Assembly: GCF_030463535.1 (NCBI RefSeq)
Contig: NW_027326702.1
Span: 114,501 to 178,500, forward strand
Length of the DNA stretch: 64,000 nt
DNA from: Salminus brasiliensis
Lineage: Eukaryota > Chordata > Actinopteri > Characiformes > Bryconidae
Direction: 5' to 3'
The notes under the pieces are model-generated. The model did no database searches, was not told the DNA's origin, and saw only the letters and a program-made list of their open reading frames with translations. This document shows, in pieces, positions 44,025 through 62,179 of this stretch; positions within the stretch are counted from its first letter, which is position 1; each line of letters opens with the position of its first letter. Position numbers and translations under genes: made by a program.

Positions 44025-44262
44025 AGTGATCTACTGGGAACTCACACTCCAGTTCAGTAGGGGGCGGTAATGCACCCGCCGCCCGCCTCACATCTAAAAG
44101 AAGCAGCGTTAGCATTAGCATTAGCGTTAGCGTTAGCATTGCCGTCTCTCTCTGTGTCTCTCGTGTCTTTATTTCTGCTGTTTAACAGGTGGATTCATGT
44201 AGAAACGACGACACGAGCCGCAGCCGCGCAGTGCAGCGACACCCTGAAGGACGTGTCTATGG
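44025..44262 (+). promoter_or_regulatory. Type-2 promoter/first-exon module of c10
   Basis: The block is CpG-rich. It has TAGGGGGCGGTAATGCACC (44057-44075), AAAAGAAGCAGCGTTAGCATT, then a segment of about 95 bases (about 44163-44259) almost identical to 51178-51273 upstream of c12. It is unrelated to the type-1 module. A plausible donor is AAGAG|GTGGGTG near 44455. The acceptor of c10 is at 46161, so intron 1 would be about 1.7 kb. The role is inferred from position and from its recurrence upstream of c12. Confidence 0.55.
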
Positions 44263-44509
44263 TGTTATATTACCAGGCTGATGTCGAAGTGGTAAAGCTT
44301 AAAAGTATTAAACTGTGGCCACTGAAATAAACGCATCTCGGCTGCTAAGCGGAATGAACTGCCCTGAGCTGAAGCGCTTAACCAGACAGGTGAACCGAGT
44401 GTCCACGAGCCTCGCTTCCTCTGCTCGGCTCACAGGCTGCAAGGATGGAGCTGAAGAGGTGGGTGTTCTCACGTTAGGCCTGATTGCCCTGTACTCTGCC
44501 TAAGCAGGA

Positions 44510-46160
44510 TTTTCCCTCTGGTTTCTACAAAAGTGATTGAAGTGGTAATGAATAATGAATCAGAGTAATGAGTTTACATAGAATATGCAAATTACATTAA
44601 CATTTAAGGGGTCAATTCCAGTAATAGTTAATGGAGCAAGTGTTGTTTTGCTGTGTAACAAAGACTGTCTTTCATGGTCATTTGTATTTGTGCAGATCAC
44701 TGAAATAACAAAGACAAAAATAACAAACAACAAAAACAGCTGTAAAATTGTTTTATTCAGAAGCAAAATACACAAGGAAATTTACATATTAGGGTAAATG
44801 TACCAAAGAATCTCATGTACCCATAAAACACAAACAAAGCTGTCTGAAAACTCTTTTATTCGGGTGTAAGTACTTTTTCAAATTTGAAACACTATTATGC
44901 ATTAAAATCTACATTGCTTTAATATGAACATATTATTTTTCAAGATTGAAGAGTTTGATGGTTATATGCACAGTAAACGAGCAATTTCTTACTTTGACAA
45001 TCCTCCACTAACAGACATGCTATTAAAACATAAGTAAATGCTATACAACAGAAATTAAAACATATACTTAAGACTAAGACATGTTATTAATGATGTCAGA
45101 CTTTTCTCTGGTTTTTAAAGTATTGTACCCATTGAGCCATCTTACAGTAATTTGAATTATTTCAAATTTAAAGCAATCTACACAATGACTATAAATAAAC
45201 TTGAAATGTATGGCATTATAAATGATAAAACACAAGTTAGTATTACCTGTGGTGTAACATGTTGGTGTATCACACTTATATGACTAGTATGCTAACCATG
45301 TACTGTAACATCTGTGCTGTGTCTCTAAACAGTGTCAAGTGTGTCAGTCAAGATCAACATAATACTATTCACAGCTTGACACGCTACTCTTTTAAGTAAG
45401 CAAAATGTTGTGACACCTAAATCAAAAGTTAAAACATCTACTAAAAAATGTCAGTTTACAGGACTCCTTATTTCAAAGTTTTCAGATAGCTTTCAGAATA
45501 GCCACTGGCATATGTGAATACATAGCCATATATTGATATGCAGTTAAGTTACAAAGACAATACAATTAGTAGTAATTTGAGCTCAAAAATGGTTTAAGCT
45601 TTTTAAGATATTTTTACAGCCTTAAAATTACAATCTAGACACAATAAATCAAATCCAGGTCACAATAGGATACATAATTAGCTGACTACACAGTGGATAC
45701 AGTGGGGTAAAAGCACATAATTCCCCTCTAAATTTAATGAAATTTAGCACATAAAACACTCAACTTCTCACACAATTAAAACATGCAAGTACTAGTTTCT
45801 GTACAAATAAAATCACTTTCCACACAAACTCAAACACTGACTCATCCCCTTAAAAGCCCATAGATAATCCATCTAGTTAACACTGCATGACACAGTTGGT
45901 TTGAATGGCACTCCATTGTGAATGAACATTTATTTTTAGTGGTTCTGTTCTTGATTTTACTGGTTTGATACTTGCTATTGGCTCTTTACCTTCAAAAAAA
46001 CTTCTAATTCCAATTATTTGTAAATATGTTCTTTTATAAACGATTTAATCGCTGCTGTTAGTTTATTTGGCACATAAGGTATCCATCAAGCATAGGTCAT
46101 GACTAGGATTCTGCTGCATTTTGCATTGGGCTAAGGATTTCTTTCTCTTTTTTTCTGCCA
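44510..46160 (+). other. Predicted intron 1 of c10
   Basis: The sequence is AT-rich and non-coding. Its last part (45800-46070) matches intron 1 of c7 (30450-30720). No transposon is recognised. Confidence 0.4.
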
Positions 46161-46167
46161 GAGGTAA

Positions 46168-47121
<954 letters not shown>

Positions 47122-47269
47122 CACACCTATAAACTATTCTAGGTTTCAGAAGCATATACATGAAGCCTGGCACAAAACCAATCAAATCCTTACAACAGTG
47201 CTTCAAAATCTAGTAGAAAACCTGTCCTTGAAATTAGAGACAGTAACTCCAATAAAAGAAGAATAAACT

Positions 47270-48050
47270 CTTTTTTTTGTGGTTGTGGAAGAAACAATAA
47301 GATATTTATCGGTCACCGTACCTTTAGATAAGTGATAACGTCAGTATAAAATATATACAGGGCAGAATATTTATACCATTATCCTATTAGTATTCTACAG
47401 AGCGAATATATGCATTATATTAAATATGCAGTCTACAGTAGTATGTTGTGTAAGGCCCAGTGGTGCTTCACTCTTTGCTTTCTTAATACATTGGCCACCA
47501 CAACAATGGACTTCTACAATTGCAATATAATGAAAAAGGGGGAAACCTATATTTAAAGGACTGCAGAGATATACAGAATTTTTTGCACAATGTTGCACAG
47601 GTTTTATAAGCCATTAAACAAGCAAGTGTGTCTTCACTTGCTGAAAATATTCATAGATGAACAGTTGTTACAGATGGGTTGCACTTGGCAAAAAGGATAC
47701 ATACCAACTTAAGCTTGTGTACTATACAACTACCATGTATGGGTAGTACATTGTGCAATGTGGACACCAACTACTGCAAACCATTTACACAGTGGTGACA
47801 TCCACACTTAAATACCGAACTCAAGCTATATAATGATAACCAACTTTAATTATTATTCCTAGTCCTTCTTTCATGTTTCAGTCAAATTTGTTGGATTTAT
47901 AAGTTTTCTCTCTGATAAATATAGTCAATTTAATCTGCTTATTATGAGCTTCCATGACTTTGTCCACTCAGGGCAAATCTGAACACAATGTATTATTTAA
48001 TTTGTCACCATGACACAAATCTTATCAATTCCAAGTGTTATGTCGTGTGT
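47270..48050. other. 3' flank of c10, no gene seen
   Basis: The sequence is AT-rich with no recognised element. Confidence 0.4.
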
Positions 48051-48053
48051 TAA

Positions 48054-48372
48054 CTTTAGCCCGGTCTCCAGTAAAGTGGAGAAGCACCTCCACACCTCTG
48101 TGCTCAGACTGCTCTGCTGGAGGAACACCATCAGCTCTACTGTTGAAGGTCTGGAGATGCTCCACTCTTCATCACCCTGTTCTACATTTACTCTTAGACA
48201 CATAGAAACCCTTTCAGAAGGAGAAACCCTGACAGTTGATTTATTTGGGTAATAATTCTCTGGTGGGTTGAAGTGTTATTTTACTGCTGCTGTTTTAAAT
48301 TCCTTCATGCTAACTGTCAAGATGACTAGATAACGATCATGTGTTTCTCCATGCAGTCTGTTCGTGTACATA
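48054..48372 (+). promoter_or_regulatory. Diverged partial type-1 module, upstream of c11
   Basis: It starts at TTTAGCCCGGTCTCCAGTAAAG, lacks the promoter half and the upstream ORF, and has the exon end with a changed donor (TTGAAG|GTCTGG). Its intron part is deleted and mutated. It is in the right place and orientation for c11 and is older than the other copies. Confidence 0.6.
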
Positions 48373-48684
48373 TATATGCATGTTAGGTTAGAGATGGACC
48401 ACATATCAGTGGATCCTGAGTGACATCATCTAAGTGGAAGAGGCACACACACTTAGGGAAACTATAGTAGTTACTGCAGCCATGGTCAGAAATATTGTTG
48501 GGGTGAGGGTACACTGTATGGGCTTTAGAGGATGTCTGTGGGTTTTGCCTACATTAAATTTGTAAAATGAAAATGGTTGAATAGGTGAACATTTCGAAGG
48601 TGGAATGTGTTGGTCTTTACCCTCCCAGTGTCGGCAGTCTTGCAAGGAAGGGGGGAGAAAATGTATGGGTTGGGTTAAAATGTT

Positions 48685-48885
48685 GCCCTACCCCTGCTCA
48701 GAATGTACAAAGAGTTTTAATCAACTTAATAGATTGGGCTCATTTGACATTAACACATTCACACAAGAGAGAAGCTGTATCACTGCTTAGATTGTGAGAA
48801 GAATTTTAATCATCAGCGTGATTTTCAACAACACCAGCGCATTCACACTAGAGAAGAACCGTATTACTGGATAAAAAACAGGTAA
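48685..48885 (+). pseudogene. c11: zinc-finger pseudogene, two decayed fingers
   Basis: The first finger (CSECTKSFNQLNRLG...) loses the frame inside the helix. A second ([20 protein letters not shown], from about 48790) is in another frame and ends in a degenerate linker REEP. There is no start codon, leader or terminal unit. Together with the degraded module upstream it marks a dead member of the family. Confidence 0.85.
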
Positions 48886-48889
48886 GCAA

Positions 48890-50080
48890 AACAAAAACTG
48901 CTAGACAAAGTGAACAGTTCTACTTATTTGGAAAAAAGTGTGAAGGAGTCTTTGGTTAATAAAGTATTAGGTTTTTTCACATAATAAAAAAGACTTGATT
49001 GTTATGAAACTAATCCTGTTGTGACATAGTATGTTAACAGTGTTACCTAGCCTGGTTGCCATGTTGCTTAGAACAAGAGCACTGCCCTGTTGCCTAGTAT
49101 TAAGATATAGACATAGCACTGAATTACTGATTCTTGTGACATCCCTATTGTACAGGCCAGTTCTTTCACACCAGATGCACCCAACCATGCCTTCATTGAC
49201 CTTGATTTACGCACTAATCACATTCATGCTGAACAGCAAATGGGCCTTCTCCAAACTGTTTTCTCAAACTGCTTTGAGTTGAGCATAGAATTGTCCAAAG
49301 TTTTTGGGTATACTGAAGCATTCAGATTTTCCTTTACTAGACCTAACCCCTGAAAAACAAGTTGGCACAATGCAATCAAGCAGATAACATTCTCCTGGCA
49401 TTTTCCAAACTTATACTCATCTGTCAGACTTTCAGATAGGTAAGCGTGATTAATCAATCCACAGAACACTTTCCCACTGCTCCAGAATTCAGTGTCTGTG
49501 TGTTTTCCACCTTCCTATAAGATTTTGTGCTTGGTGATGTAAGCCTAGCATTCTGGTTTTTTTGTTTGTTTGTTTGTTTGTTTTTTATTTATAACCCTGC
49601 TACCCTGAGGTTAAGCTGGACAGGACAAACCAAAAACTTTAACATCGGAAGTTCTATTTGTGTTTTGTTTTTGTATTATTTAGGGTTATGTTGAATGTGA
49701 CAAGTTGTTGATTGAACTGTCTTGGAAGGCAGTGCAACTGTAGATGACATTGTCATGTCAATCTGACTATCTTTTAATTAGTTTGTTTTAGTGTAATTTA
49801 AGTTAAAGCTCAGCCTGGAGTTACATTAAGAGGACAACTGCTAGCTAGTTGGCTTCACTTAAATCTGAGAAGAGAACATTCTAGAAGTTAATGTTATTAC
49901 TTAGGTTTTATTTCAGGACTGTATGCTTACTTAATTATTAGATGATGGTACATGTACAAAATAGTCTTCAAAAATAAAATACAATTTAAGAATCGACGAG
50001 ACAAAACAATAAAACAGAAAATAAATCAGAGTGTAAAAGCCTATCGACCTTAGCCTATATCTGACCAAATAGCTAGATAG
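48890..50080. other. Intergenic stretch
   Basis: No gene is recognised. A (GTTT)n tract lies at about 49559-49582. Confidence 0.4.
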
Positions 50081-50084
50081 ATCA

Positions 50085-50465
50085 ATTAACGGTCTAGAAA
50101 ATACCCTTCCATCTACGTTAGACAAGGCAGCACAACTTAAATATAAAATGACAAGGCTAAAAAAGCTCGCACCGTGGTACAGTGATCCAACTCGTACTTT
50201 AAAACAAACAGTGCGAAACTAAAGCGCAAATGGTGGACGACCAAACTAGAGGTGTTCCACTCTGCGTGGAAGGACGGCCTATAGAAAGACACTCATTAAA
50301 GCTCGCTCAGTGAATTTGACCTCACTGATCGAGAAAAACAATCCCAGAATTCTTTTTAATGAGATCTCTAAACTTACTAAAAGCCAGGCAGATACTCAAC
50401 CCCAGATTCTAACGTCTTTAACCAGTCATGTTTTTATGGACTATTTTAATAATAAAATAGAAAAT
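50085..50465 (+). mobile_element. Non-LTR retrotransposon (LINE) remnant
   Basis: Broken frames read KKLAPWYSDPTRTLKQTVR, then KLKRKWWTTKLEVFHSAW, then later a FNEISKLTKSQ-like stretch. This is the linker between endonuclease and reverse transcriptase domains in L2/CR1/Rex-type LINEs, which carries a similar APWY motif. Stops and frameshifts are present and no catalytic domain is left. Confidence 0.55.
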
Positions 50466-50754
50466 ATTAGATAACAATTCAACCCTCCAACATGTCTGTC
50501 ACCTGCTGTATCTGATTTAGGGCATCACAATATTGTACTAGAAAGATGAGAGAAAATGTTTGGAATTTCTCATCAATTTTAGTCATTTCACTGTAATGTA
50601 CTGTAAGCTATAGCTAACTTGAGAAGACTGCAAGTCATATTCCTAAGCTCACTAGCTCACTGGTAACTCATTTAGCAAAGCAATTTCACAGGGACTTCAG
50701 CAGGGCTTTTTTCGGCATGTCGGCAGACTCAGGGTGACTCAATAATGAGCTTTA

Positions 50755-50825
50755 ACATGTAGTGCATTTAGCAGACGCTCCTTCCCTGAGTGACTTCCAG
50801 AAGTGATTCACTGTTGACTCCAAAA
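50755..50825 (+). repeat. SINE-like core fragment
   Basis: GCATTTAGCAGACGCTCCTTCC followed by GTGACTTCCAGAAG resembles the common fish repeat core with CATTTAGCAGACGC, recalled from general knowledge. Confidence 0.4.
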
Positions 50826-51029
50826 GATACCTCTAAGCTCAGTTAGTACTAAATACACACTAAATATTCAACACTACACTACACCCAATGTTGGGTCTGG
50901 TACACAAGCAGATAGTTCAGTTGCTAGAATGTGCTGGTCTTTATGATATCATTGGTTTTATAATATTGTTTTTGTCTTAGTTTGAGAGTTACTGGGTATT
51001 AAATTGGATTCTTGATGTTTCGCGAAATT

Positions 51030-51135
51030 TCACTTCACACTCTCGCTCAGTAGGGGGCGGTAATGCACCTTAAGTTGCTCTGCCATCCACCCTTTACCTA
51101 AAAGAAGCAGCGTTAGCATTAGCATTAGCATTGCC

Positions 51136-51180
<45 letters not shown>

Positions 51181-51275
51181 GTGTCTTTATTTCTGCTGTT
51201 TAACAGGTGGATTCATGTAGAAACGACGACACGAACCGCAGCCGCGCAGTGCAGCGACACCCTGAAGGACGTGTT
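51030..51275 (+). promoter_or_regulatory. Type-2 promoter/first-exon module of c12
   Basis: TAGGGGGCGGTAATGCACC (51052-51070), AAAAGAAGCAGCGTTAGCATT, a pyrimidine microsatellite (51137-51178) and a segment of about 95 bases nearly identical to that of c10. Similarity stops after GAAGGACGTGT. It lies about 0.7 kb upstream of the c12 acceptor at 51949. Confidence 0.55.
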
Positions 51276-51287
51276 CAGTGTTCGGAG

Positions 51288-51361
51288 TGGCCGCTCCGCT
51301 GACTGGCCGCTCCGCTGACTGGCCGCCTCGCTGACTGGCCGCTCCGCTGACTGGCCGCTGG
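51288..51361 (+). repeat. 16-bp CpG-rich tandem repeat
   Basis: TGGCCGCTCCGCTGAC is repeated four times (units at 51288, 51304, 51320 and 51336; the third has a transposed CT) plus a partial unit at 51352. It begins right after the shared type-2 segment and is absent at the c10 module. Confidence 0.85.
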
Positions 51362-52082
51362 ATGCAGGTCGGCTGACCCGAAAGAGCGGAGCTGTTTCTG
51401 ATGTCTTTTAAAGGTGGAGGTTTTAGTCCGGCTGGTGGTTTAAACACATTTTCAGGCAGTTCGTTCATTTTTCTACTAAACATTTCTGTTCGTTTTACAC
51501 GTTATAGGGTTACATTTCAAAAGGTCCCGTAAACAGTACAGTACAGTAAATGGATCTAAAGGGATTATAGCGTTAATACTTACTGCAATAAGTGGTATTT
51601 ACAGTACAGACACCAAAGGTAGGTTTACAGCATTAATGAAGAGAAGCACTATCATGTTTAATTTAATTAATAATGAAATGGTAGTGTTTCAAGTTCCCTC
51701 TTGTGGAGAATCTTTAGCTAGCTGGCTTAGCATTAGGTGTTTCACATCATATCATATCAATGTTAACAATGTTAGATGTTAAATGGCTTTAACATAACAG
51801 GTTGTTCAATTATATCCCCCTTCTTTGTTCCCCAGTTAAGCAGTTTCCATTTCCCACCCACACTATGCTTCTTCTATATTTTGCATTAAGCTTATGTTGT
51901 TGTTGTTTTTGTTTTTTTCTTCTTTTTTTTTTTTCTTTGTTTCTTCCAGAAATCAGCGCCGCCTTGCTCAACGTCTTCTCCAGCGTCAAGTGTCCACGTT
52001 GCTTCTTGGCTGGAATTAAGCTTCACAAATACACACAATCAGGAGATTTATCAAAGATGTTAAGCTGCAGAATGAGGAATAA

Positions 52083-52919
<837 letters not shown>

Positions 52920-52949
52920 TTTTAGAGGGAAGAAAAACCTGCTTTAAAC

Positions 52950-54540
<1,591 letters not shown>

Positions 54541-54544
54541 TTAA

Positions 54545-55461
54545 CCAGTATGAGATTTACATACACTATATAAAAAGACACACCTGCATTCTCACGGTTT
54601 GCCATTTTAATTAGGTAAATTAGGATTCCCAAAATGATTTCTATTCGCTAAATGCTAGTCTAATCAGAGAGGGAATTTTTCAAAGCAATTTTTATTACTT
54701 TCTTGAAAGTCAAAAGTTAAAAAACTATATGACTTGGGTCAAATGTTTTGGATATCCTTCCACAAGCTTCTCACAATAGTTTTGGCGGGAATTTTGGCTA
54801 AACAGATAAATTTTAGTTTCGTCAGACCACAGAAGCTGTCTCCAAAAATGGAGGTATTTGTCCCTGTGTGCATCTGCAAACATGAATCTGTTTTTTTTCT
54901 GTTTCTGTTGGAGTGATGGCTTCTTCCTGGCAGAGTGGTCTTTCAGTCCATGTGGAGACAGTCCTGGTTTCACTGTGTATAATTACCCACTCTTACCAGC
55001 TTAAGCCAGCATCTGCTTCTGTTCTCGGTTTGATTTGGGCACATTTCAGAGCAGTGTGGCCTTCCTGAGCAGTGTGATGGCTGGACATTCCTGTCTTGTT
55101 TGTACTTGCGTATAATTGTTTGTACAGATGATCGAGGCGCCTTCAGGCATCTGGAAATTGCACCCAAGGATGAGCCGGACTTCTGCAAGTCCACAATTCT
55201 CTTAGCTGATTTCAGGAGCTTCCAAAGACATGACATCATCATATGGGCTGTCCTAAATTGTTTAAAGGCATAGTAATCTTAGTGTATTTAAACTTTTGAC
55301 TTTGAAGTAGGTAATAAAAAATGCCTTAAAAATTCCCTCTCTCACTGGCATACAGCAAATAGAAATAATTTTGGTAATCCTAATTGACCTAAAATGGGAA
55401 AAGTTTATTCTAAATTCATGTTTCTTTTTATATAGTGTCTGTAAACTTCTGGTTTCAACTG
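54545..55461 (-). mobile_element. Tc1-like element with Sleeping Beauty-type ends, internally deleted
   Basis: The ends are inverted repeats: GAGATTTACATACACTATATAAAAAG from about 54552, and CTTTTTATATAGTGTCTGTAAACTTCTGG...TTTCAACTG ending near 55461. The outer text resembles the CAGTTGAAGTCGGAAGTTTACATACAC end known for Sleeping Beauty-type fish Tc1 elements. The minus strand carries the N-terminal half of a transposase: a helix-turn-helix region (KRIVDLQKSGSSLGAISRCL, within 54970-55242), then WSDETKI with the first catalytic Asp near 54800. The C-terminal half is missing; the whole is about 0.9 kb against about 1.6 kb for complete elements. It is not autonomous. Confidence 0.8.
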
Positions 55462-55738
55462 AATTGAATGTAGTCTTAACTAAACAAAAATGTCCACTTC
55501 TGGAATTGTTTTGTTTTCCAGTCAAAGCAGAGTTGTGTTTTGATGAATCCTCTGTTATGAGTCTCCAAAGCTGCTGAAGCACCAAGGAGTTATGTGGTTG
55601 CTGTGGAGCATGATGCGGGGCTGGTCGGAGAACGGGTAAGATTTTAAATAACATACCTACTCCATGATCACATGGTTTAAGTGTGGTCCCTCAGGCCAGT
55701 TGGTCGCGCTAACTCTAACTGTCCTTCCAAGAACTTCC

Positions 55739-56262
55739 AAGCAGCAGATCCAGCTGTGATCAGCAGTCCACACCTCTGTGCTCAGACTGCTCTGCTGGAG
55801 GAACACCATCAGCTCTACTGTTGAAGGTATGGAGGTGCTCCACTCTTCATCACACTGTTCTACATTTACTCTTAGACACATAGAAACCCTTTCAGAAGGA
55901 GCAACATTGAAGAGAACACAGAAGCAGCTTCGTCCAGGAGCTGCTTGATGATCTTCTCCTAGTTAGCTTTGATGAACAGTTGGTTTCTGCTGGGTTTCAG
56001 ATCTACAGGAGCTTTCAGCTACTTAGAAACCCTGACAGTTGGTTTATTGGGGTAATAGTTCTCTGGTCTGGGGGGTTAAAGTGAGATTGTGCTGCTGTTG
56101 TTTCTAAACTCCTTCATGCTGACTGTAGAGATCTCTCCTTTATGCTCATGTGTTTCTCCACGCCAGAGTCTGTCTGTGTACAGAAAGTATATCTTTATGA
56201 GGCTTTATAAAACTCTGTGTAAAATAGATGATGAGATTCAGCATGGAGGTGGAATGAGTGTG
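55739..56262 (+). repeat. Orphan partial type-1 module
   Basis: It begins at GCAGCAGATCCAGCTGTG, so the promoter and upstream ORF are missing. It keeps the exon end with GTATGG donor (near 55827) and the full long intron part to GGTGGAATGAGTGT. No zinc-finger exon follows; a Tc1 element does. It sits between two Tc1 elements. Confidence 0.6.
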
Positions 56263-56499
56263 TAAAGGGTTCCACACCCTTACAGTGAAAAAAAGCATTT
56301 TAGCATAGTCTAAAGAAAAAAATACAGTTTTTGTGCTTTAGAAATTGGTGTGTGGAAAAGCACAATATGTTAGATTTTAACATTTTGAAAGGTACTGATA
56401 TTGTAATAATAGGTTAAAATAAGTAACAACTATGTTGTTTTAAAATGTGTAGAATTGTCTTTCTATAGAATGAGAGTTATTAACACCTTTTGAAATTTG

Positions 56500-57775
<1,276 letters not shown>

Positions 57776-57779
57776 CATG

Positions 57780-58500
57780 GGTAGCAGTGCAAAAAGCTGG
57801 ATGAACTTGCTCAACATTGGCCATTTTTTTTTTTCAAACCATTCTCTTGCCTTGTTAAATTCACACTTTAATTTCAGGTCTGTAATGTTTCTCTAAGCTT
57901 AAGACCTCATTAAAAATAACAATACAATACAAAAACTTAATTAAGCATTCTTATAAATTCCACATACTATCAGAGCAAATACAACATTCCTCTGTTCACA
58001 GCTGACATTAAAGATCTTGGTTTGTTTTTTTTCCCCCAGATATATTCCGATCCTGAGCACTTCTAGCACAAGAAAGAAGGCAGAAACCTGATCAGGATAA
58101 TCTGAGATGGTTCATCCTTAATTGATCTGGGAAGTGAATTCTGAATTCACTTAAATCTCCAGCTTCTCTACCTTTTGTTTAGACCAATAGGTCTGATGAC
58201 GTTGTCCGTTTACTGTTTTCCACATTTCCAAAGCATGACAATCCGCTTTCTGAGACGTTCCTCCATTTCTTTGTGGAAATGGCTCCAGATTACCTTATTT
58301 AATTGGTAGCTATGAGGACTCAAAGAGCTGCTATTTAGAGAGACAGTCTCACATAACCCCACTACAGTGGTAACTTGATTGCATTCACCATAGCTCATAA
58401 ATGGAACTGTACTGACAGATTGGGCACAATGCCCTACTTTAATATCTGATTTGGGAGGACATATTCGATGTGTGGGCTGTAGTAGTTGCAGAATAAAAAC
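57780..58500. other. 3' flank of c13, no gene seen
   Basis: I recognise no gene or element beyond short unsupported open frames. Confidence 0.4.
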
Positions 58501-58567
58501 TGTCTAAATGAACAAGTTATGCATATTTGTTTAATCCAGGTTTGGACCTGGCATGGTTTTAGGTGTG

Positions 58568-59542
<975 letters not shown>

Positions 59543-60479
59543 CTAAACTTCAGCCAGGTAGAAAAGTTGACATCAGGAGCAGGAGAAGACAGAACAGGAG
59601 GAGAACAGGGCAGCATTCGTTTCTGGAAGAAAAAGAAAAACTAGAAGGATAATGTAGTTAGGGAGTGGGAAATGGACATGGTTATAATTACACAATTTTA
59701 GGCTTGTAGCAAAACTGTAAGATAGAAAATCAATGTTCTGGCTTCTATATTCGGAAGAGAATAAAAGTGAGAATTATTGGGTCCTCACTTCCTCCCATGG
59801 ACATTGCGACAAGTCGCTGTTTGACCAGAGCCCAGAACATACACAGAGACCCCTCCCACCCCCACCTCCACTTTACATGCTCTCACAATAAAAGTAGTTG
59901 ATATGGCTGATATACTGCGATGTGGGTGTTCATCGCAAACACAAGCTATGACTTGAGTGAGCACATGTGTAGAGATGTCAGATCTTTTCAACATGCTTTG
60001 TGTATGTCACTGACAGATGGATTTTATCAGAGTGACAAATTAAACTCCCTACAGGCTGTAATCAATGCAATTTACAATGTAAATGTTACTAATGGCATAC
60101 TACACTGAATGGCTAAACAATTGCACTGTAGTTGTAATTGTTTTCTAAAATTCCATCAATTGCATGTTATTTATAAATTATTTCAATATCAATTTTCAAG
60201 AAAAGAGGTTGTGACACTGTAAAATAGGCTAAGAAAACTGCTTAAACTTAAGTGACTAACAAGAGAACAATTTCTAACGTGTCAGAAATCCATCTGGCCA
60301 TGTGGTTGCTCACTCAGAGCTCGTTTGGGCATCTCATCCCCTCTCACTGAACTTTAGTTCTGATTGAGCTAAAGTTCAGACCGATTCTGAAATTCAGTTG
60401 GCTACAATGAACTTAAAAACGGGCTACGATTACACAGTGTATTCGAAAAGCTCTGGAAAACAGGATCTGAAAACACTTA

Positions 60480-60890
60480 TTGGGTCGGAAGAAAGACATG
60501 CACAGGTGATAAAAACACCCAAGAATGGCTAAGAGGAACAATGGTACACAGGTGATGTGTAAACCACCTGGAAATGTTAATGACAAAGACCTGTGATACA
60601 CTCTCCAAAATCTGGATATTACAGGATAAATATACTACTTCAGCTAATGCTGCTTTTATAGACAGTATAATGACTGATGCAGGCATTTATGGCAGATGGA
60701 GCTGGAGCTAGAGTCTGCACAGGAAGTCTGTTATAATGAAATGTTAATGATACAGCTGACTGACATCATACTATTTCTTATATCTAATTTTGAACAAGTA
60801 CTAAACGTGTTCGGTTAAGTGCTGGAGTTCTTTGTGCAATATTATATTTGAGATCACTATGCAGGGGTACCAACACTTTTGTCCATGACT
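60480..60890 (+). mobile_element. Tc1-like transposon fragment in intron 1 of c13
   Basis: AAAAACACCCAAGAATGGCTAAGAGGAACA (about 60510) matches 57284-57315 in the Tc1 element at 56.5 kb, and GGTACCAACACTTTTGTCCATG (60867-60888) matches its right end. The sequence between is largely deleted or diverged. It is read on the plus strand, opposite to c13. Confidence 0.6.
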
Positions 60891-61009
60891 GTAGTTGTAT
60901 TATGGTTTAGCCAAATGTGTGTGCCTTTCACACTTCAGAAAACATATGTTCTCACTCAGGATCTCAATTTTAGTGTAAATAAATAGGGCCATACTTTTTC
61001 AGTAAGTAC

Positions 61010-61170
61010 ATTAATGTGCTGGGTAGAAAAATATGCAGAGTATGGGTTTTCCAGCACTGTTACTAAACTATGAACCTCCTGAATGGTTCACACATTTTTC
61101 AACACCCCTCCTAACAGCCCTCAATCACCCACCATCTGTTAATCTACTAGCCATTGACCAGCAACCCCAC
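61010..61170 (-). repeat. Module-associated repeat segment
   Basis: GGGTAGAAAAATATGCAGAGTATGGG and TAACAGCCCTCAATCACCCACC are the reverse of the segment after the 63.7 kb module. It directly follows the c13 module in its reading direction. Confidence 0.55.
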
Positions 61171-61850
61171 CCAAACTACAAATAAAATCTCTCAGGAAGA
61201 AGAGAACTGCTATGATCCTCAAATAACTGCACATTAATTCCCACATTGTGGAACATCTGCATATATGACTGTTTCTGAATGTGACAGTATGACTGAAGCT
61301 GCTTCTGTGTTCTCTTCAATGTTGCTCCTTCTGAAAGGGTTTCTATGTGTCTAAGAGTAAATGTAGAACAGTGTGATGAAGAGTGGAGCACCTCCATACC
61401 TTCAACAGTAGAGCTGATGGTGTTCCTCCAGCAGAGCAGTCTGAGCACAGAGGTGTGGAGGTGCTGATCACAGCTGGATCTGCTGCTTCTCCACTTTACT
61501 GGAGACCGGGCTACAGTTAGCCCCACCTTCCATATTCTCCTACAGAGAAGCTCTTCATGGTAAAAGAGCGGCCAGCAGATGTCCAGAGTCCGCTGGATGA
61601 AACTATTAGAAGATGTGGATCAATAGATCTCAATGGCTTCGTCTCTGGATCTGAGCAGATACAGTAACCAGCCCTGATCCACCTTAACGCTCAACAGTCT
61701 GCAGCTGCAGAGCTCCGGAGCTCCGCTGAGGAACCAATCAGACCGCACTCTAGGCAACGTCTGGCAACTAGCTGTCAAAATAAAAGTCCTGTAGCGCTGT
61801 GAGGCTTACCTTGTTTCACTGTCACGTTCAACTCTTCAAAAACAAAGCAC
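61170..61850 (-). promoter_or_regulatory. Type-1 module of c13, internal-deletion subfamily
   Basis: On the minus strand it has a CCAAT box (CCAATCAGACCGC on plus near 61735), the palindromes at 61700-61709 and 61710-61723, the upstream ORF at 61558-61517, and exon end 61400 with GTATGG donor. Its intron part has the same deletion junction as c8 and c9. It is head-to-head with the module at 62.95 kb. Confidence 0.7.
61517..61558 (-). other. Conserved 13-codon upstream ORF (MKSFSVGEYGRWG)
   Basis: It is identical to the other copies and lies in the predicted exon 1 of c13. Confidence 0.5.
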
Positions 61851-61899
61851 ACTTTTTGTTCCTAAAACCAACCTATTTTTCAAACACAAATTACACTGA

Positions 61900-61980
61900 A
61901 AGCGATTATTATTAGTAGTAGTATTATTATTAGTATTAGTAGTATTATGCTTTAAAAGTGTATATATATATATATATAAA
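61900..61980. repeat. Compound microsatellite (ATT/AGT)n and (TA)n
   Basis: Trinucleotide-rich sequence at about 61905-61947 is followed by a short TA tract at about 61963-61979. Confidence 0.8.
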
Positions 61981-62179
61981 CAATGTTTATATTAATGACC
62001 TTCAACATTAAATGATGTACATAAAAGATGCAGCATTTACAAAATTTGCCTCACATTTATATGCAAAACATGTTACTAAAATATTACAGACCAACTATTT
62101 CAAGAAAGCTAAATTGACTGCAAGGGCATGAACAGAAAGATCATCACAGGCTTCAAGTTCAAGGACTCTTAAGTTGACA

